Below, piece after piece: positions 60,785 through 64,000 of a DNA stretch of 64,000 nt. Below the pieces are notes generated by a model. It did no database searches. It saw nothing but the letters and a program-made list of their open reading frames with translations, and was not told the DNA's origin. The DNA lies in contig NC_069659.1 of NCBI RefSeq assembly GCF_027244095.1, forward strand, positions 351,950,750 through 352,014,749, given 5' to 3'. Origin of the DNA: Hemicordylus capensis. Lineage: Eukaryota > Chordata > Lepidosauria > Squamata > Cordylidae. The position numbers and the translations under genes are program-made. Every line of letters begins with the position of its first letter. Position 1 is the stretch's first letter.

Positions 60785-62545
60785 ACACATTCAGACAGGT
60801 GTTATTGACTGGTTCATTTTATCCAGACATCGAGTCCTTCCCAAGGACCTGGGATGGCTGGATTTTATTATCAATGTTGTTGCTGTTCTTATTATAGATA
60901 TCGTCGCAGAATACAGGCTGTTCCCAGTAATGTTGCTTTTTGTAATTGGCTGATGGTGATTTCTGTGGCCCCTATGGTGTTGAGGTGCTCTTCAAGGTCT
61001 TTTGGAACTGCACCCAGGGCTCCAATTACCACTGGGATTATTTGGGTCTTTTTCTGCCACAGCCTTTCAATTTCAATTTGTAGATCTTTGTATTTTGTTG
61101 TTTTATCTATTTCTTTTTCTTCTATCCTGCTATCCCCTGGTATTGCTATGTCGATTATTTTAACTTGTTTTTCTTTCTTCTCGACTACAGTTATATCTGG
61201 TGTATTGTGTGGCAGATGTTTGTCTGTTTGTAGTCGGAAGTCCCATAATATTTTTGCATCTTCATTTCCTACAACTTTTTCAGTTTTATGGTCCCACCAA
61301 CTTTTGGCTACAGGTAGCTTGTATTTTTTGCAGATGTTCCAGTGTATCATCCCTTTTCCCTTGTCATGCCTTTGTTTGTAGTCAGTCTGTGCGATCTTTT
61401 TATAACAGCTGATCAGGTGGTCCACTGTTTCATCTGCTTCTTTACAAAGGCGGCACTTGCTGTTTGTTGTTGGTTTTTCTACTTTTGCTCTTATTGCATT
61501 TGTTCTTAGTGCCTGTACTTGTGCAGCCAATATTAAACCCTCTGTTTCTTTCTTCAAGTTGCCATTCTTAAGCCACTGCCAGGTCTTGGTGATGTTTGAT
61601 TTTCCAGTTATATTGTGCAAATATTGACCATCAGTGGCTTATTTTTTCCTTTTTCTGCTCAGTTCTTTACTTGTTCTTTCTTGTAGGACTGCTTTGTTTC
61701 ATTGGTGTTGAATAGTTTCTCATTATTGAACCTTTTAAGTGCATCTTCTTCACTGTCCTTTTTATATTCTTCAAGGCCTCTTTTCTCCTCCTCTACTGTT
61801 TGATGGACTTGCAGCATTCCTCTTCCACCTGAGCTGCGAGGGAGATATAGCCTATCTACATCACTGCGGGGGTGCAGAGCATGATTGATGGTCATTATTT
61901 TCCTGGTCTTACGATCTAGCATCTCTAGCTCTGCCTGGGTCCAGTCTGCAGTGTATCTAATAATAGGTATAGCCCAGGTGTTTATGGCTTGTATGGTGTT
62001 CCCGCCATTGAGTTAGGACTTGAGGATTTTTCTAACTCTCCTGATGTATTCACTTCCAATTTTTATTTTAACTTCAGTGTGTGTGATGTTACCAGCCTGG
62101 AGTATGCCCAAGTATTTGTAATGTTCTTTCTCTTCCATGTTCTTGATCTTGCTTCCATTGGGCAGTTCTATTCCTTCTGTTTTTGTTATTTTTCCTCTGT
62201 TCATTATTAATGCAGCACACTTGTCTAGTCCAAACTCCACTGCTATATCGCTACTGAATATATACGGTCAGTGTTTAGCAGTGATTCGATTTCTGGTTGG
62301 GACTTTCCATACAACTTCAAATCGTCCATGTACAGCAGATGGTTGATTTTACTGGATGTTTTAGATGTTTGGTATCCGAGGCCTGTTTTGTTTAGTATTT
62401 GTGAAAGTGGGGTCATGGTGATTACAAACAACAGAGGGGATAGTGAGTCCCCTTGGAAAATATCTCTTCTAATGCTCACCTGTCCAGGTGTCTCGCCATT
62501 GATTGTTAACTGTGTACTCCACATGCTCCTCCTCCTCCTCATTAT
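60785..62545 (-). mobile_element. R4/Dong-type LINE with restriction-like endonuclease, broken
   Basis: The minus strand encodes, in order: an RT palm with RRDIFQGDSLSPLLFVI and the catalytic INHLLYMDDLKLYGKS (62542-62243), then EHYKYLGILQAG (62240-62013), a linker with YLPRSSGGRGMLQ (61922-61659), and the C-terminal part (61620-60892). The last contains a CCHC finger, CRLCKEADETVDHLISC, and an endonuclease-like core PDITVVEKKEKQVKIIDIAI. RT followed by finger and restriction-like endonuclease is the plan of the R2/R4 group. The absence of an N-terminal AP endonuclease cannot be checked because the 5' part is missing. The frame is interrupted at least three times, so it is dead. Confidence 0.85.
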
Positions 62546-62552
62546 TTTAATG

Positions 62553-62587
62553 TATTGGTATTGGTATTGGTATTGGTATTGGTATTG
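62553..62587 (+). repeat. (TATTGG)n microsatellite
   Basis: About six hexamers at the 5' break of the LINE. Confidence 0.92.
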
Positions 62588-62699
62588 TTGTTGTTCACCA
62601 CCTAGAGTCTTTGGAGGATACGATATATAAGAAAAATTTAATAAATAAAATAGCTGTGAAGATGGTAAGTGTGTGGGAAATGGCTTGGGAAATCTCGGA
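62588..62699 (+). mobile_element. LINE tail scrap
   Basis: TTCACCACCTAGAGTCTTTG and GATACGATATATAAGAAAAA with an AATAAATAAAA end. Confidence 0.4.
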
Positions 62700-62900
62700 A
62701 ACGGAACTAGTCCGATGGCTATAGTCCTCCTTCAGCCTTGGATGCAAGATGCTTCTCAATACCAGTTGCAGGGGAGCAACAGCAGGAGAGAGGGCATGCC
62801 CTCGGCTCCTGCCTGCCTGTGGGCTTCTCAGAGGCATCTGGTGGGCCACTGTAGGAACCAGGATGCTGGGCCTTATCCAGCAAAGCTGTTCCTGTGTTCT
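62700..62900 (+). mobile_element. CR1 LINE 3' UTR
   Basis: CAGTTGCAGGGGAGCAACAG, GGCATCTGGTGGGCCACTGT and GGATGCTGGGCCTTATCCAG. Confidence 0.8.
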
Positions 62901-62924
62901 AAATAGGGAGGAATGAGGTAGCTA

Positions 62925-63310
62925 GTGACTGTTAAGTCACTCGATCGCTTGTTGAGGTCACCTGGAGAGGTCCATCTCCAGTTACCACCAGTATGTCTGA
63001 TGGCGACTTGGAACCGGGCCCTTTCTGTAGATGCTCCTGGTCTATGGAATGCATTCCCGGCAGATATCTGCAGTTTAGGCTTGCTGTCAGCCTTTAAGAG
63101 AGCCCTAAAAACCTATTTGATTGGCCTGGCCTTCCAAGGCTTGTAAAGTGGTATTGTTTTTTTTAAAGTATTTTAATTGGTTTTAAATGGTTTTAATTGT
63201 TTTTGAATTGTTTTTATATTGTTTTTAGCACTGTGTTTTTTTATGTCTTTTTAAAAGTTGTTAAGAGCCTCTGGATGGGGCGGTTTATAAATGTAATAAA
63301 AATAATAATA
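62925..63310 (+). mobile_element. L2/CR1-like LINE 3' end
   Basis: Encodes APGLWNAFPADICSLG and LSAFKRALKTYLIGLAF, the common LINE C-terminus, followed by a T-rich UTR and GGGGCGGTTTATAAATGTAA with an (AATA) tail. Confidence 0.75.
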
Positions 63311-64000
63311 ATTAATAATTTCACTGCCCCCCGCCCCCCGTGTAACTCCTCATCCTTGCCCCTCTCTAGCTCTCTTCAGAAGAAGCAAACTCGGACAAAC
63401 ACGTGCAGCTTGAAGAGGTTGGGAGATTCGGCTGTTCTCTGAGCAGTGTTTTGTCTACCCGTGGCCTAACTTTTACCCCGGCTTTTGTGATGGCCAGGGT
63501 TTTTGTGGGGCGGCCTGTGTGTTGGCCATGCTGGATTCGAATGATGGGCACCTTCTTGCTGGTGCCGTACGCAGGCGACTGCTTGCAGAGTGGCTGTCCC
63601 TGTGCAGTGCTGCATGCTTCTGGGGTGTGTGTGGAGCTCCTTTATGGGAAGCCGAGCCCCACATTGTCCCTGCGATGGCTAGATTGGTGCATGGTGGGAA
63701 GGGTGTGCAGGGAGCGATGGGAGGGGTAGTCTCTCAAAGCACATTCCCCATAGAGATTTGGGGAAAAGCTCTCAGAGGAACTACAGCACCATTTACTTCC
63801 CATGCACACCTCTGGCTGTGTGCTGCCCCAGCGGTTGCAGGGGCAGTGTGGGACCGATTTCCCATAAGGCAGCCCTCCATGGCCTGGAAATGTGAAGTAC
63901 TGCACGGAGACAGCGGTGGCCTATGACTCCGTGCCTGTTTGTGGCATGCTTTGCCTGTTGTCCTGAAAGGGACCCTGGCCTCCAGGTGGCCTTATAAGGT
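63311..64000. other. Unassigned right end
   Basis: GC-moderate DNA with overlapping frames on both strands (63403-63926 +, 63473-63905 -). No frame shows SLC12A9 exon 2 or another known domain. It may be an unrecognised repeat. Confidence 0.35.

Larger units (their letters stand above)
47970..64000 (+). other. SLC12A9: SLC12A9 intron 1, continuing past the window
   Basis: No further SLC12A9 exon is visible in about 16 kb after the donor. The interval is filled by repeats listed separately. The stretch 47970-49317 looks unique and GC-moderate. A frame at 48600-49187 (+) there is unsupported. Confidence 0.6.

Noticed and set aside
61989-62346. Plus-strand frames over the R4-type LINE
   Set aside because: They are antisense shadows of the minus-strand reverse transcriptase region.
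1-64000. CRISPR arrays, operons, bacterial promoters or phage
   Set aside because: Spliced exon structure, CpG islands and vertebrate repeats show a eukaryotic nuclear genome; the repeats are dispersed, not regularly spaced.
1-64000. Retrovirus, LTR element or Polinton
   Set aside because: I saw no paired LTRs and no gag, protease, integrase or capsid-like frames; all reverse transcriptase pieces belong to LINEs.

Overview
This window looks like nuclear DNA from a squamate reptile, most likely a lizard. That rests on its mobile elements. They include SINEs with a tRNA-like head and a BovB-like end (the Sauria SINE plan), a BovB (RTE) LINE 3' end, many CR1 and L2-like LINE ends, an R4/Dong-type LINE with a restriction-like endonuclease, and dozens of short palindromic hAT-type MITEs. 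There are also many (TG)n, (TTTA)n and (ATT)n microsatellites. I cannot name the species. I saw no prokaryotic gene organisation and no retroviral or other virus-like element.

Host genes are sparse. The one gene I recognise is SLC12A9, a cation-chloride-cotransporter-family protein. Its first coding exon lies at 47771-47969 (+) inside a CpG island (about 47090-48020) and ends at a clean GTGAGT donor. I found no second exon in the remaining 16 kb, so intron 1 probably runs past the window's end. Near the left edge, 4656-4761 (-) looks like the first coding exon of an unidentified secreted protein: signal peptide, consensus GTAAG donor and an upstream TATA box. Its later exons would lie towards or beyond position 1. 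A tRNA-Leu(AAG) gene or recent pseudogene sits at 49752-49833 (-) inside SLC12A9 intron 1.

Layout: 1-4.6 kb, repeats and the probable intron of the secreted gene; 4.6-6 kb, that exon, its promoter and a GC-rich block; 6-47 kb, intergenic DNA packed with SINEs, MITEs, CR1/L2 pieces and several fold-back elements, with GC-rich or homeodomain-site-rich unique patches (14.6-15.1, 20.4, 40.3 kb) that may be regulatory; 47-48 kb, SLC12A9 promoter and exon 1; 48-64 kb, its first intron, holding SINEs, CR1, BovB, a Tigger-like transposon with nested insertions, and a degenerate R4-type LINE.

The most interesting system is the dominant SINE family, with more than twenty copies. Its head matches the internal promoter of 5S rRNA, its middle is a shrunken tRNA-Ala-like unit, and both lead into a shared tail. 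Some copies keep the tRNA anticodon arm and some have the tRNA head without the 5S part, so the window holds a visible series from tRNA-only to 5S-tRNA chimera to anticodon-deleted chimera. Two copies share a foreign poly(A) insertion at the same internal site, which suggests a chimeric subfamily.
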